From contig CAKRYR010000033.1 in assembly GCA_934432595.1 (NCBI GenBank), forward strand, positions 1-15,300: DNA of 15,300 nucleotides. Reading direction: 5' to 3'. The position numbers were made by a program, and so were the translations under genes. This document shows, in pieces, positions 7,856-15,126 of this stretch. Position 1 is the stretch's first letter, and each line of letters starts with the position of its first letter. Below the pieces are notes generated by a model, which had not been told where the DNA came from, did no database searches, and saw only the letters and a list, made by a program, of their open reading frames with translations. This DNA is from an uncultured Lachnospiraceae bacterium (GTDB taxonomy: Bacteria; Bacillota; Clostridia; Lachnospirales; Lachnospiraceae).

Positions 7856-8653
7856 ATTATTATTTAGTAAATTAGTACTATCAGCTTTTCTAGCAAGTAC
7901 TGCAAATCTTCCTTCTTCTTTATGATGAGTTTTATCACAAGTTGATAGTAATATTAATTTTTCGCCGAACTTTGGATGTATCCCCGTTGGATACAATGCC
8001 ATTTTCTTTATATTATACATATAATATCCATACTGAGCTTGGTTAGGCAAGTCAAAATAAGAATAATATCGAAATACATCTTCTTTGCCATCTGGGAAAA
8101 TCTCCGAGTAAAATGAAGCCACAACTTCATAAGCTGCTTTCTCTTCATATTGTGTTTCAAAATATATATACGGATGTTTTTCCCAATAACTTTCTTTTCT
8201 ATATTCTTTTAATGCCCCAAACTGACTTAAATCATTCATATTATGGGCATATAAAACTAGAAGTAGTGAATTCTTAACGTCACACCTATAATCAATAAAT
8301 GCTGTACCTCTCTGAGAAGATTTACCCTTAACATCTCTATAAAGATAATATTTATTATCATCAGTCTGCATCAATGGTAATTTCATCTTCTTATTATAGT
8401 AATTATACGTGACGAATCCCACCAAATCAGGATATTCATCACGTAAATTTCTATATCTATCTACAGTATTTTCTTTTTCTGTCTCTTCTACTACTTCATC
8501 TGCCAATGTATTAAGTTTTTCTGCTTTTCTTTCACTTAATGCCCCGTTAATAAAATATACTGCTAATATAGCAATACATATTACAAATACAGACATACTT
8601 GCAAAGAAAGTAAAAATCACAAAGTCTAATTTCTTCCTATAAAATCTTAGCAT
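7847..8653 (-). CDS. Class B sortase
   Basis: This 268-aa membrane-anchored transpeptidase has an N-terminal hydrophobic anchor at about residues 10-35. The class B catalytic triad is visible as His137 (LYAHNM), Cys239 (LSTCD) and Arg249 (EGRFAVLARK). It ends about 15 residues after the Arg strand, the usual family length, and lacks the Pro/Thr tail of its neighbour. Its Shine-Dalgarno AGGTG overlaps the TAG stop of the debranching enzyme gene, which lies only 11 nt upstream, so the two are co-translated. The two sortases probably arose by tandem duplication and may have split substrates. No substrate is encoded nearby. Confidence 0.92.
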   Translation of the reverse strand: MLRFYRKKLDFVIFTFFASMSVFVICIAILAVYFINGALSERKAEKLNTLADEVVEETEKENTVDRYRNLRDEYPDLVGFVTYNYYNKKMKLPLMQTDDNKYYLYRDVKGKSSQRGTAFIDYRCDVKNSLLLVLYAHNMNDLSQFGALKEYRKESYWEKHPYIYFETQYEEKAAYEVVASFYSEIFPDGKEDVFRYYSYFDLPNQAQYGYYMYNIKKMALYPTGIHPKFGEKLILLSTCDKTHHKEEGRFAVLARKADSTNLLNNNDK

Positions 8654-8664
8654 ACATTCAGCAC

Positions 8665-10665
8665 CTAATCATCTTGCCCCTCGTGCATAACTACATCTTC
8701 TACATATGCACGTAATAATTCACCTACACTCCATGCTTGATTATAACAACCATTTCCTGTACATGTATTCATTCCATCAAACACCTCAGATATTGCATTA
8801 AGACATCCATCTTCTAAATGGTCAAAACATGCTTCACACATTTCTCTTGCCCTTGCAACTGCTTCCTTAGAGTAATTATTAGCTTTACAATATGCTGTAA
8901 TAAATCCTCCAAGTAGAAATGGCCAAACAGTTCCCATATGATAAGCCTTATCTCTCTCTGCCAAATCACCTCTATAAGTTCCCTTAAAGTTCTTATCCAT
9001 ATAACTCAAGGTTCTCATTCCATAGCAAGTATACAAATGTTTATATACTACTTTAACAATTGATTTAGCCTTTTCTTTATCTACCATTGTATATGGTAAA
9101 GATATTGCCCATATCTGATTAGGTCTAATCTTGTCATCATAATCATCCACTACGTCATATAGACATTGTGTTTTCTCATTCCAAAATTTATTATTAAAAG
9201 ACTCTTTAACCTTCTTAGCTATAGTTGCATATAAAGTAGAATCTTCTCCAAATCTTTCTGATAATTTTTCCATTACCCTCAAAGCATTATACCATAAAGC
9301 ATTAATCTCAACAGGTTTACCATGTCTAGGAGTAGCAACCCACTTACCTACACGAACATCCATCCAAGTAACTTGATCAAATCCACTACCTGCCATTATT
9401 AACCCGTCATCATCCATTTTAATTGAAAAATCAGTGCCCTTCATATATGCTTCAATAATCTTCTTCAATGTATCATAAATCTTTGTCCTAATAAATTCAT
9501 AGTCTTCCTCTTTACCTGTATACTCCAAGTATTTATCTACTGAATAAAAGTACCACATTGATGCATCGACTGTGTTGTACAATGGTTCCTCTTTATCAGT
9601 ATTAGGAAACATATTAGGAATTAATCCATTCTTCAAATATTTTGAAAAGGACTCTAGTATCTGTCTGTTATCTTCAAACCTTCCTGTACATAAAGTCAAA
9701 CCTTGTAATGCTATCATAGTATCTCTTCCCCAATCTGCAAACCAAGGATATCCCGCTAAGATAGTTTTCAAATTAGTTGACTTTCTATCTACAATAAATG
9801 TATCAGCTGATAAAGCTAATCCATCAATGTATTTATCCCTATACTTTAATCTTCCTAATAATTCATTAGCTCTATCAATATTCTCCTTAATAATATCTTC
9901 CGCTGTCTTATCATCCACATCTTCAATAGTACATTTCATATAAAAATGCACATTCTCATATGGCTCTATCTCCAATTTAATATCAAAAGGTGTATATCCT
10001 ATGTCGCTCTTACAATATCCATTTTTCATATCCATAAGATAAACCTTAGAACTATCAAATTGATTATGTCCTAAGCGTTGTATTAGCTCGCCTTGTGTTG
10101 TATAAAATTTAACTGTGTATCTTGTGTCATTACAGTTAACTACAGTTGCATCCCTTTTACTAACATCTGCTTTCAATTTAAGTTCTTCGTTATTTTCTAA
10201 AAAGCTTCCGAAATCCCTGCACGCAAACACTGGTCTTGCCAAAAATGTTGTTGTATTGCTACCATTTTTAATATCATAGTCAATTACAACAGTGTTCTTT
10301 CCTCTTTCTATTGCTATGGTTTTCTTAATTCTTACATCATCTACTTGATAAGTGTACTTTGGAACCACATCAAATTCAAAGCTTTCTAAGTACTTACATC
10401 CCTGATTCTTATAATCCTTATATGTCTGACAATCTAAATTAAACTGTCTTCCTTCAATTACAAGTTCTTCCTTAATCTTACTTAGAATATTTACTCTGTC
10501 CACAGGTGGATTCAACGAAGCTACCAGATACGAAGACTGCGTTCTTACCAAATTACCAACTACCGTACAATTAGAAAAGCCTCCAATCCCATTTCCTAAA
10601 AGCCATTCTCTTTCTGAACCTTCTTCTACTGTTCTCCAGTAACCTTTTCCAAACCTATATTTCAC
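8665..10665 (-). CDS. Archaeal-type glycogen debranching enzyme (amylo-alpha-1,6-glucosidase)
   Basis: This 666-aa cytoplasmic protein should hydrolyse alpha-1,6-linked glucose stubs in glycogen or related glucans. It has an N-terminal beta domain (about 1-270; WLLGNGIGGF near 21-30) and a C-terminal alpha/alpha-barrel domain. Barrel landmarks are GYPWFADWGRDTM (305-317), YNTVDASMWY, RHGKPVEINALWYNAL and MGTVWPFLLGG; the Asp of WGRDT is a likely active-site residue. The length is typical of this family (GDE_N plus GDE_C). The start is GTG with a perfect GGAGGT 8 nt upstream. A promoter lies about 90 nt upstream. It heads a unit continuing into the sortase gene, a pairing with no obvious functional link. 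No glycogen synthase or phosphorylase is in the window. Confidence 0.92.
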   Translation of the reverse strand: MKYRFGKGYWRTVEEGSEREWLLGNGIGGFSNCTVVGNLVRTQSSYLVASLNPPVDRVNILSKIKEELVIEGRQFNLDCQTYKDYKNQGCKYLESFEFDVVPKYTYQVDDVRIKKTIAIERGKNTVVIDYDIKNGSNTTTFLARPVFACRDFGSFLENNEELKLKADVSKRDATVVNCNDTRYTVKFYTTQGELIQRLGHNQFDSSKVYLMDMKNGYCKSDIGYTPFDIKLEIEPYENVHFYMKCTIEDVDDKTAEDIIKENIDRANELLGRLKYRDKYIDGLALSADTFIVDRKSTNLKTILAGYPWFADWGRDTMIALQGLTLCTGRFEDNRQILESFSKYLKNGLIPNMFPNTDKEEPLYNTVDASMWYFYSVDKYLEYTGKEEDYEFIRTKIYDTLKKIIEAYMKGTDFSIKMDDDGLIMAGSGFDQVTWMDVRVGKWVATPRHGKPVEINALWYNALRVMEKLSERFGEDSTLYATIAKKVKESFNNKFWNEKTQCLYDVVDDYDDKIRPNQIWAISLPYTMVDKEKAKSIVKVVYKHLYTCYGMRTLSYMDKNFKGTYRGDLAERDKAYHMGTVWPFLLGGFITAYCKANNYSKEAVARAREMCEACFDHLEDGCLNAISEVFDGMNTCTGNGCYNQAWSVGELLRAYVEDVVMHEGQDD

Positions 10666-10751
10666 AGATCATTACCTCCAACTGCAACTAAAATCTCTAT
10701 ACTACTACAAGTTCAAAGATAACTAACTCCTATTCAGTTTTCACAAATGAT

Positions 10752-10780
10752 AGTATAACAAAGGAGTTAAAATTATTCAA
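10752..10780 (-). promoter_or_regulatory. Sigma-A-type promoter of the debranching-enzyme operon
   Basis: On the minus strand: TTGAAT (10775-10780), a 17-nt spacer, then TATACT (10752-10757). An inverted pair AGGAGTTA (10762-10769) and TAACTCCT (10724-10731) brackets the predicted start of transcription and could be an operator. Confidence 0.6.
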
Positions 10781-10942
10781 TAGCTTTAACACTTTTTATA
10801 CAATTTTGTATATTTTTCTACATATACTTAATTTATATTTCCAATAATTGTTAAAATTTACTAATTGACTATTTTCATCTCATCATAATATTTTTTAGAA
10901 AGTAATAACAAGACTTTTTCCACACCAATATTTATCTAATAT

Positions 10943-10950
10943 CATATAAT
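10943..10950 (+). promoter_or_regulatory. Candidate sporulation (sigma-E/K-like) -10 box of dpaA
   Basis: CATATAAT lies 36 nt before the dpaA ATG and matches the mother-cell sigma-E -10 consensus CATACAnT in 7 of 8 positions. A clear -35 at consensus spacing is not visible (AATATT at 10927-10932 is too close), so this is tentative. Confidence 0.35.
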
Positions 10951-10985
10951 GTATAAATATATTTTTTATATATTAGGAGTATCAT

Positions 10986-11684
10986 ATGAACAAATCTATT
11001 TCCTTAATTTGTGGTGACTCTAGACAAATTTATTTAGCTAATTTATTTAGTGATAATGGGTATAAAACCCACACTTATGGTCTTTCTTCTGCTTTGCTTT
11101 CAAATAATTGTAAACAATGTTCAACACTTAAAGAGGCCATCACTTCTTCAACTGCAATAATATTTCCATTTAGAATAGATTGTATATCTTTATCCGAGTT
11201 AGAAGATATTATGCCTCTATTAAAAAGTAAAATAGTATTTGGTGGTTGTATTCCTAATTCTTTACGGAATTCTTTTATAAATAACAACATTTGTTTTTAT
11301 GATTATTTTAAAGTGGACTATATAAATAAACTTAATGCTATAGCCACAGCTGAGGGAAGCATATACTACGCCATTGGCTGTAGTAAAATTAATCTTCATG
11401 GTAGTTCATCACTAGTACTTGGATATGGCAATTGTGGTAGTGTTCTTGCTCATAAACTTTATAGTCTTGGTTCTAAAGTTACTGTTGCTTGTCGTAATCC
11501 ATTTGCACAGGCTTGTGCTATAACTAATTATTTAAATTATGTTCATATAGATAATATACCTAATATAATATATGATTACTCATTTATATTTAATACAATA
11601 CCTTCGCAGATTATTAATAGGCAAGTTTTAGCTAAAATGAACAAAGACAGTATTATAATAGATATTGCATCTATTCCCCTTTGA
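10986..11684 (+). CDS. dpaA: Dipicolinate synthase subunit A, 5' part of a split gene
   Basis: DpaA, with DpaB, makes dipicolinic acid in the mother cell from the lysine-pathway intermediate 4-hydroxy-tetrahydrodipicolinate; the product accumulates in the spore core and supports heat resistance. This ORF gives 232 aa. It shows the family N-terminal domain, the NAIATAEGSIYYAI segment (about 117-130) and a Rossmann motif GYGNCG (146-151). It runs to DIASIP, then leaves the family after one foreign codon (CTT) and a TGA. The family normally continues PGGVD and ends near 280-300 aa. The missing end lies at 15095-15238. AGGAG sits 6 nt before the ATG. As it stands the product would lack 46 C-terminal residues and is probably inactive. 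The stop codon lies in the inserted element. Confidence 0.93.
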   Translation: MNKSISLICGDSRQIYLANLFSDNGYKTHTYGLSSALLSNNCKQCSTLKEAITSSTAIIFPFRIDCISLSELEDIMPLLKSKIVFGGCIPNSLRNSFINNNICFYDYFKVDYINKLNAIATAEGSIYYAIGCSKINLHGSSSLVLGYGNCGSVLAHKLYSLGSKVTVACRNPFAQACAITNYLNYVHIDNIPNIIYDYSFIFNTIPSQIINRQVLAKMNKDSIIIDIASIPL

Positions 11685-11705
11685 GATTATATACTGATTT
11701 TTCAA
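11646..11705 (+). other. Left attachment junction of the element
   Basis: Host half: dpaA coding sequence ending GCATCTATT. Core: CC at 11676-11677. Element half: CCTTTGAGATTATATACTGA, the right half of the inferred attP. The junction contains both the premature dpaA TGA (element side) and the TAG stop of the recombinase (host side). Confidence 0.75.
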
Positions 11706-12570
11706 TTTTCTTTCTAACTCTTGTAAAAAAATCCTTATCTATAATAGGTTCATGATGATTGTCTATTATCTTCCATTCATCCTTTTTATTACTTATTCTT
11801 TTATGTGAAGCCACATCAAGAACTTTTCGCCTACCATATATCATCACACCTGTATACTGCTCTTCTCTCAGAATTCTATAGACTTTATTTTTATTCCATC
11901 TATTATCCGTTATAGACATTTCATTAAGCATTATAACAATATCTTTTACTTTCATTCCCCTATCATAACTACCATATATTAATTTCACTATTTTACTTTC
12001 CTCCTCATCTATAACTATATAGCCATTTACCCTTTTATATCCATATATTGCTTTAGACGCAATATACCTTCCCCTTTTCCTACTATTCTCTAATCCCTTC
12101 TTTATTTTATATGAATTATCTATGCTATAATAGTCATACACTATATGTTTAAATGCTTCATCAACACTTGTTCTTACACTAATTCTCTTACTATCATAAT
12201 CATCGTTAATTGATATAAACCTAACATACGTTGTAGTAATTATATACTCTAAAAATTCTCCCATGTATATATAATCCCTTGAAAATCTCGAAAAATCTTT
12301 AACAATTATTATATCTATTTTTTCTAATATAACGTCATTAATAAGCCTTGTAAGTGCCGGTCTTTCTATATTCTTTCCACTATACCCATCATCAATATAT
12401 TCCTCAATACACTTAGCTTTAGTTATCTTTTTTTCTCTAATATATTTATTTATCTCACAATCACAATCTATAAATTTGTGTATCAATATTCTCTGATTTT
12501 TTATACTCTGACTCTCATCTTCTACACCTGTATATTTTGAAACCCTATAATAACAAGCTATTCTATACAT
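11671..12570 (-). CDS. Serine recombinase lacking the zinc-ribbon domain
   Basis: I chose ATG 12568-12570 (299 aa, GAGG 6 nt upstream), which gives the normal MYRIACYYRVSK start; another ATG four codons earlier has no ribosome site. The N-terminal resolvase catalytic domain has the nucleophile Ser11 in YYRVS and active-site arginines in VKDFSRFSRDY (Arg95, Arg98). The Recombinase domain covers about 150-295 (AIYGYKR ... YTGVMIYGRRK). The protein ends there, without the Cys4 zinc ribbon and coiled coil of usual large serine recombinases. Its TAG stop (11671-11673) is in host dpaA DNA. In the excised circle the reading would instead end GGNEK-stop. It probably works with the longer recombinase upstream, as the catalytic or the regulatory partner. 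Confidence 0.9.
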   Translation of the reverse strand: MYRIACYYRVSKYTGVEDESQSIKNQRILIHKFIDCDCEINKYIREKKITKAKCIEEYIDDGYSGKNIERPALTRLINDVILEKIDIIIVKDFSRFSRDYIYMGEFLEYIITTTYVRFISINDDYDSKRISVRTSVDEAFKHIVYDYYSIDNSYKIKKGLENSRKRGRYIASKAIYGYKRVNGYIVIDEEESKIVKLIYGSYDRGMKVKDIVIMLNEMSITDNRWNKNKVYRILREEQYTGVMIYGRRKVLDVASHKRISNKKDEWKIIDNHHEPIIDKDFFTRVRKKIEKSVYNLKGE

Positions 12571-12640
12571 ATCAATCCTCATATTTACTGTTCTAATACA
12601 ACATTATTTTTACTATACTAACAAATCAATTTACTCATAT

Positions 12641-13945
12641 TCAGAATTCAATCAAACCTATGTTTATATATTTTTCTTTTCCAGGAAAAATATATATTTT
12701 ATCAATATTTACACTACAATAATATTTCATTATGTCAATCTTTTCTACATTGGCGTCCACAATCAAATACAATATATATTTAATAATATCCATAAGCATT
12801 TTTTCTTCTATTGTATTTCTAACACAATTGCCACTTCTATTATATTCACTACATATATATTTAGATCCTAACTTACTAGTTCTTCTAACCATAAGATTGT
12901 TACACTTACCACACCATAGTAACCCAGATAAAATATACTTATTGTTTATATTATTGGTAACTCTACTATCAACTCTAATCTTTCTTTGAACTCCATAGAA
13001 TTCTTCTTTTGATATAATTGCCTCATGATTATTAACTACTCTAATCCACTTTTGCTCTTCTCTATCCACACATTTCCTTATTTTATAATTCACAGTAGTC
13101 CTTTTACCTTGAATCATATTCCCTATATATATTTCGTTTTTTAATATTCGACTTATTGTTGAATAAGCCCATTTATCTCCCTTTTGTACAAATCCAGAAT
13201 AATACTTATCATTCAATAATTTTTTATATCTATAAGGTGTCATAACCCCCTTATCATCTAGCAGTCTCTGAATCTGCCCTATACTATAACCCTGAAGATA
13301 TTTTATATATATTAATCTGACGTATGGCGAAGTATTCCTATCAATCTCTATTTTATTAATATCATCTGCAGATTTTTTATATCCATATGCCACATATGCA
13401 CCAACATACTCTCCTTTTCTACGCATTACCTCAAGATTGGTCCGTACTTTTCTGGATATATCCCTACTATAACATTCATTTATAAAACTTTTTATAGGCA
13501 TAATTAAATGTGTCTGACTAACCGAAGCATCTTTACTATCATAATCATCATTTATTGCAATAAATCTTATATTAAGACTTGGCCATATTCTCTTAATATA
13601 TTTACCAGTCTCTATATATTCCCTACCCAGACGTGACAAATCCTTAACTATTATAATGTCTATATTTCCTGCCACTGCATCCTGTAATAGCTTAGTAAAT
13701 CCTGGCCTATTATAATTCATTCCCGTATAACCATCATCTTCATAATACATACATGTGTAATATTGAAAATGTTCTGAAATATACTGTTCTATCATTTTTC
13801 TCTGATTTAATATACTATTACTAAATGTATTGGATTCATTATTTCTAATAATTATATCCTCATTTTCACTCAAAGTAGCCTTTGTATTTGCACTATATTC
13901 TTCCTTCGATACTCTCATATATATTGCGATTCTTAGAGCATCCAT
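12641..13945 (-). CDS. Large serine recombinase with zinc ribbon
   Basis: This 434-aa site-specific recombinase has nucleophile Ser13 in YMRVSK, active-site VKDLSRLGREYIE (Arg105, Arg108), a Recombinase domain (about 165-330) and a zinc ribbon with Cys345, Cys348, Cys365 and Cys374 (WCGKC ... ICSEYNRSGNC). A short C-terminal tail stands in place of a long coiled coil. About 30 polar residues (15-44) are inserted between the catalytic strand and the SILNQRKMI helix. The start has a perfect AAGGAGG that overlaps the stop of the 57-codon ORF just upstream, so the two are translationally coupled. The ends of the next recombinase gene lie 70 nt downstream. It is the best candidate for the enzyme binding the att sites. 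Relationship to SpoIVCA is by architecture and location. Confidence 0.93.
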   Translation of the reverse strand: MDALRIAIYMRVSKEEYSANTKATLSENEDIIIRNNESNTFSNSILNQRKMIEQYISEHFQYYTCMYYEDDGYTGMNYNRPGFTKLLQDAVAGNIDIIIVKDLSRLGREYIETGKYIKRIWPSLNIRFIAINDDYDSKDASVSQTHLIMPIKSFINECYSRDISRKVRTNLEVMRRKGEYVGAYVAYGYKKSADDINKIEIDRNTSPYVRLIYIKYLQGYSIGQIQRLLDDKGVMTPYRYKKLLNDKYYSGFVQKGDKWAYSTISRILKNEIYIGNMIQGKRTTVNYKIRKCVDREEQKWIRVVNNHEAIISKEEFYGVQRKIRVDSRVTNNINNKYILSGLLWCGKCNNLMVRRTSKLGSKYICSEYNRSGNCVRNTIEEKMLMDIIKYILYLIVDANVEKIDIMKYYCSVNIDKIYIFPGKEKYINIGLIEF

Positions 13946-13956
13946 TTATGTCCTCC

Positions 13957-14130
13957 TTAATCATCTACAGATTTAAAATCAAGATGTATCAATACATTAC
14001 CATATTTTACATAGTCTTCATTAGCTAATTCTTTCAAATATTGTATTCTTTCTTTTCTAGTCATATTTTCTTCCATATGTATCTCTCGTATATCCATAAG
14101 ATTATCCATATTTACTTCTTCTTTATTCAT
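13957..14130 (-). CDS. 57-aa small protein coupled to the recombinase
   Basis: This short ORF encodes a charged, probably helical protein of 57 residues with core TRKERIQYLKELANEDYVKY ending LIHLDFKSVDD. A GGTGA ribosome site lies just before the ATG. Its TAA is 11 nt before the recombinase start and abuts that gene's AAGGAGG, so translation is coupled. The absence of Cys pairs or a recognisable helix-turn-helix leaves the function open. Its size and location make it a candidate recombination directionality factor or a recombinase cofactor, but this is inference. The reading frame is intact and uses codons like the recombinases. Confidence 0.75.
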   Translation of the reverse strand: MNKEEVNMDNLMDIREIHMEENMTRKERIQYLKELANEDYVKYGNVLIHLDFKSVDD

Positions 14131-14139
14131 TTATTCACC

Positions 14140-14198
14140 AAAAAAAGACTTACATAATTGCTAAAGCTTATTCGCTCTATCTAGCAATTATGCAAGTC
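14140..14198 (-). terminator. Strong intrinsic terminator between transaldolase and recombinase genes
   Basis: Arms 14147-14163 (GACTTACATAATTGCTA) and 14182-14198 pair over 17 bp with one mismatch. On the minus strand the stem is followed directly by seven U residues (14140-14146). It ends only about 10 nt before the small ORF start, leaving no room for a promoter in between. Confidence 0.88.
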
Positions 14199-14253
14199 CA
14201 ATTATTATTTTACTATTAACGCTAAACTTATTACTGATTAATTTCAGTATCTC

Positions 14254-14907
14254 TTATTCTCCAAATACTGCTTTATAGTCCTTAACAAACTTCTCTATAC
14301 CTTGATCAGTTAATGGATGTTTTGTCATCTTCTCTAGTACAGCATATGGAACTGTTGCAATATCTGCTCCTGCAAGTGCACAATCAGTTACATGAATTGT
14401 ATTTCTTACGCTTGCTGCAATTATCTCTGTCTTAATATTATGTGTCTTAAATATTGATACTATTGTATCTATTAAATCAATTCCTGGTTGAGATATATCA
14501 TCTAATCTACCTAAAAATGGAGAAACATATGTAGCTCCAGCTCTAGCAGCTAATAATGCTTGGTTAGCTGTAAATACCAATGTTACATTAGTTTTGATAT
14601 TCTCACTTGAAAGAACCTTAACTGCTTTAAGTCCTTCAACAGTCATAGGAATCTTAACAATCATATTAGGATGAATTGCTGCAATAGCACGTCCTTCTTC
14701 AATCATTCCTGCTGCATCTGTTGTAGTAGCTTTAACTTCGCCACTTATTGGACCATCAACAATAGAAGCTATTTCCTTAATTACCTCGTTAAAATCTCTT
14801 CCTTCCTTAGCAATTAGACTTGGATTAGTTGTTACTCCACAAATGATTCCCATATCATTTGCCTTTCTTATTTCGTCTACGTTAGCAGTATCAATAAAAA
14901 ATTTCAT
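14254..14907 (-). CDS. tal: Transaldolase (TalC/MipB type) carried by the element
   Basis: This 217-aa cytoplasmic protein should interconvert sedoheptulose-7-P plus glyceraldehyde-3-P with erythrose-4-P plus fructose-6-P in the non-oxidative pentose phosphate pathway. It has an (alpha/beta)8 barrel with MKFFIDTANVDEI, GVTTNPSL and Schiff-base Lys85 in VKIPMT. Glu57 (SGEV) and Phe131 (SPFLGR) are the residues that distinguish transaldolases from fructose-6-P aldolase, which has Gln and Tyr there. It is full length and intact. AAAGGAG precedes the ATG. It has its own promoter and terminator. Codon choice is richer in G+C than in the adjacent recombinases, suggesting a captured chromosomal gene. 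A metabolic gene is not expected inside a skin-like element. Confidence 0.94.
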   Translation of the reverse strand: MKFFIDTANVDEIRKANDMGIICGVTTNPSLIAKEGRDFNEVIKEIASIVDGPISGEVKATTTDAAGMIEEGRAIAAIHPNMIVKIPMTVEGLKAVKVLSSENIKTNVTLVFTANQALLAARAGATYVSPFLGRLDDISQPGIDLIDTIVSIFKTHNIKTEIIAASVRNTIHVTDCALAGADIATVPYAVLEKMTKHPLTDQGIEKFVKDYKAVFGE

Positions 14908-14978
14908 TTGGGTAGCTCTCCTTTCGCTCTCTAAACTTATTTTTCCTCTTTTTCTTCCGTATACCTTCCTATAACCTC

Positions 14979-15006
14979 ATTATAACAAATTTTACAATAT
15001 TTTCAA
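14979..15006 (-). promoter_or_regulatory. Sigma-A-type promoter of the transaldolase gene
   Basis: On the minus strand: TTGAAA (15001-15006), a 16-nt spacer, then TATAAT (14979-14984). It lies within the element about 90 bp from its right end, so it travels with the element. The predicted leader is about 65 nt. Confidence 0.8.
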
Positions 15007-15064
15007 TTAAAATCTTTTCATTTTCTATAGTCATTTTATCATTATTTTTTAACCATTTTCTCTA

Positions 15065-15126
15065 ATACAAATAGTCATAATTATTTCTCATTCCCCAGGC
15101 GGCGTAGATTATGATTATGCCAAAGA
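15065..15126 (+). other. Right attachment junction of the element
   Basis: Element half ends TATTTCTCATTCC, core CC is at 15095-15096, and host half begins AGGCGGCGTAGATTATG. Relative to the core, this element arm (read on the opposite strand) matches the left junction's element arm in register: TGAGA at positions 5-9, AT at 14-15, TGA at 18-20, and T at 22, 24 and 25. This is the expected dyad symmetry of a serine-recombinase attP. Confidence 0.75.

Larger units (their letters stand above)
11678..15096. mobile_element. Serine-recombinase intervening element interrupting dpaA (skin-like)
   Basis: This 3,419-bp element lies between the two parts of dpaA. It encodes, all on the minus strand, a transaldolase, a 57-aa small protein and two serine recombinases. 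The limits were set by requiring restoration of the DpaA reading frame: only joining CC 11676-11677 to A 15097 gives ATT-CCA-GGC (Ile-Pro-Gly). Serine recombinases exchange at a central dinucleotide, here CC, which is non-palindromic and so gives direction. Architecture and target gene match the known class of sporulation intervening elements (skin in sigK, elements in spoVFB, gerE and spsM of Bacillaceae), which are excised in the mother cell. Excision itself is inferred. Confidence 0.9.

Noticed and set aside
11673..11679. The 7-bp direct repeat ATTCCCC (also 15090-15096) as the recombination core.
   Set aside because: Exchange at this repeat puts dpaA out of frame (stop codon four codons later); only the CC-to-CC joining explained above restores the protein.
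14254..14907. Fructose-6-phosphate aldolase as product of the tal gene.
   Set aside because: Glu57 and Phe131 occupy the positions that are Gln and Tyr in the aldolases, so transaldolase is the better call.
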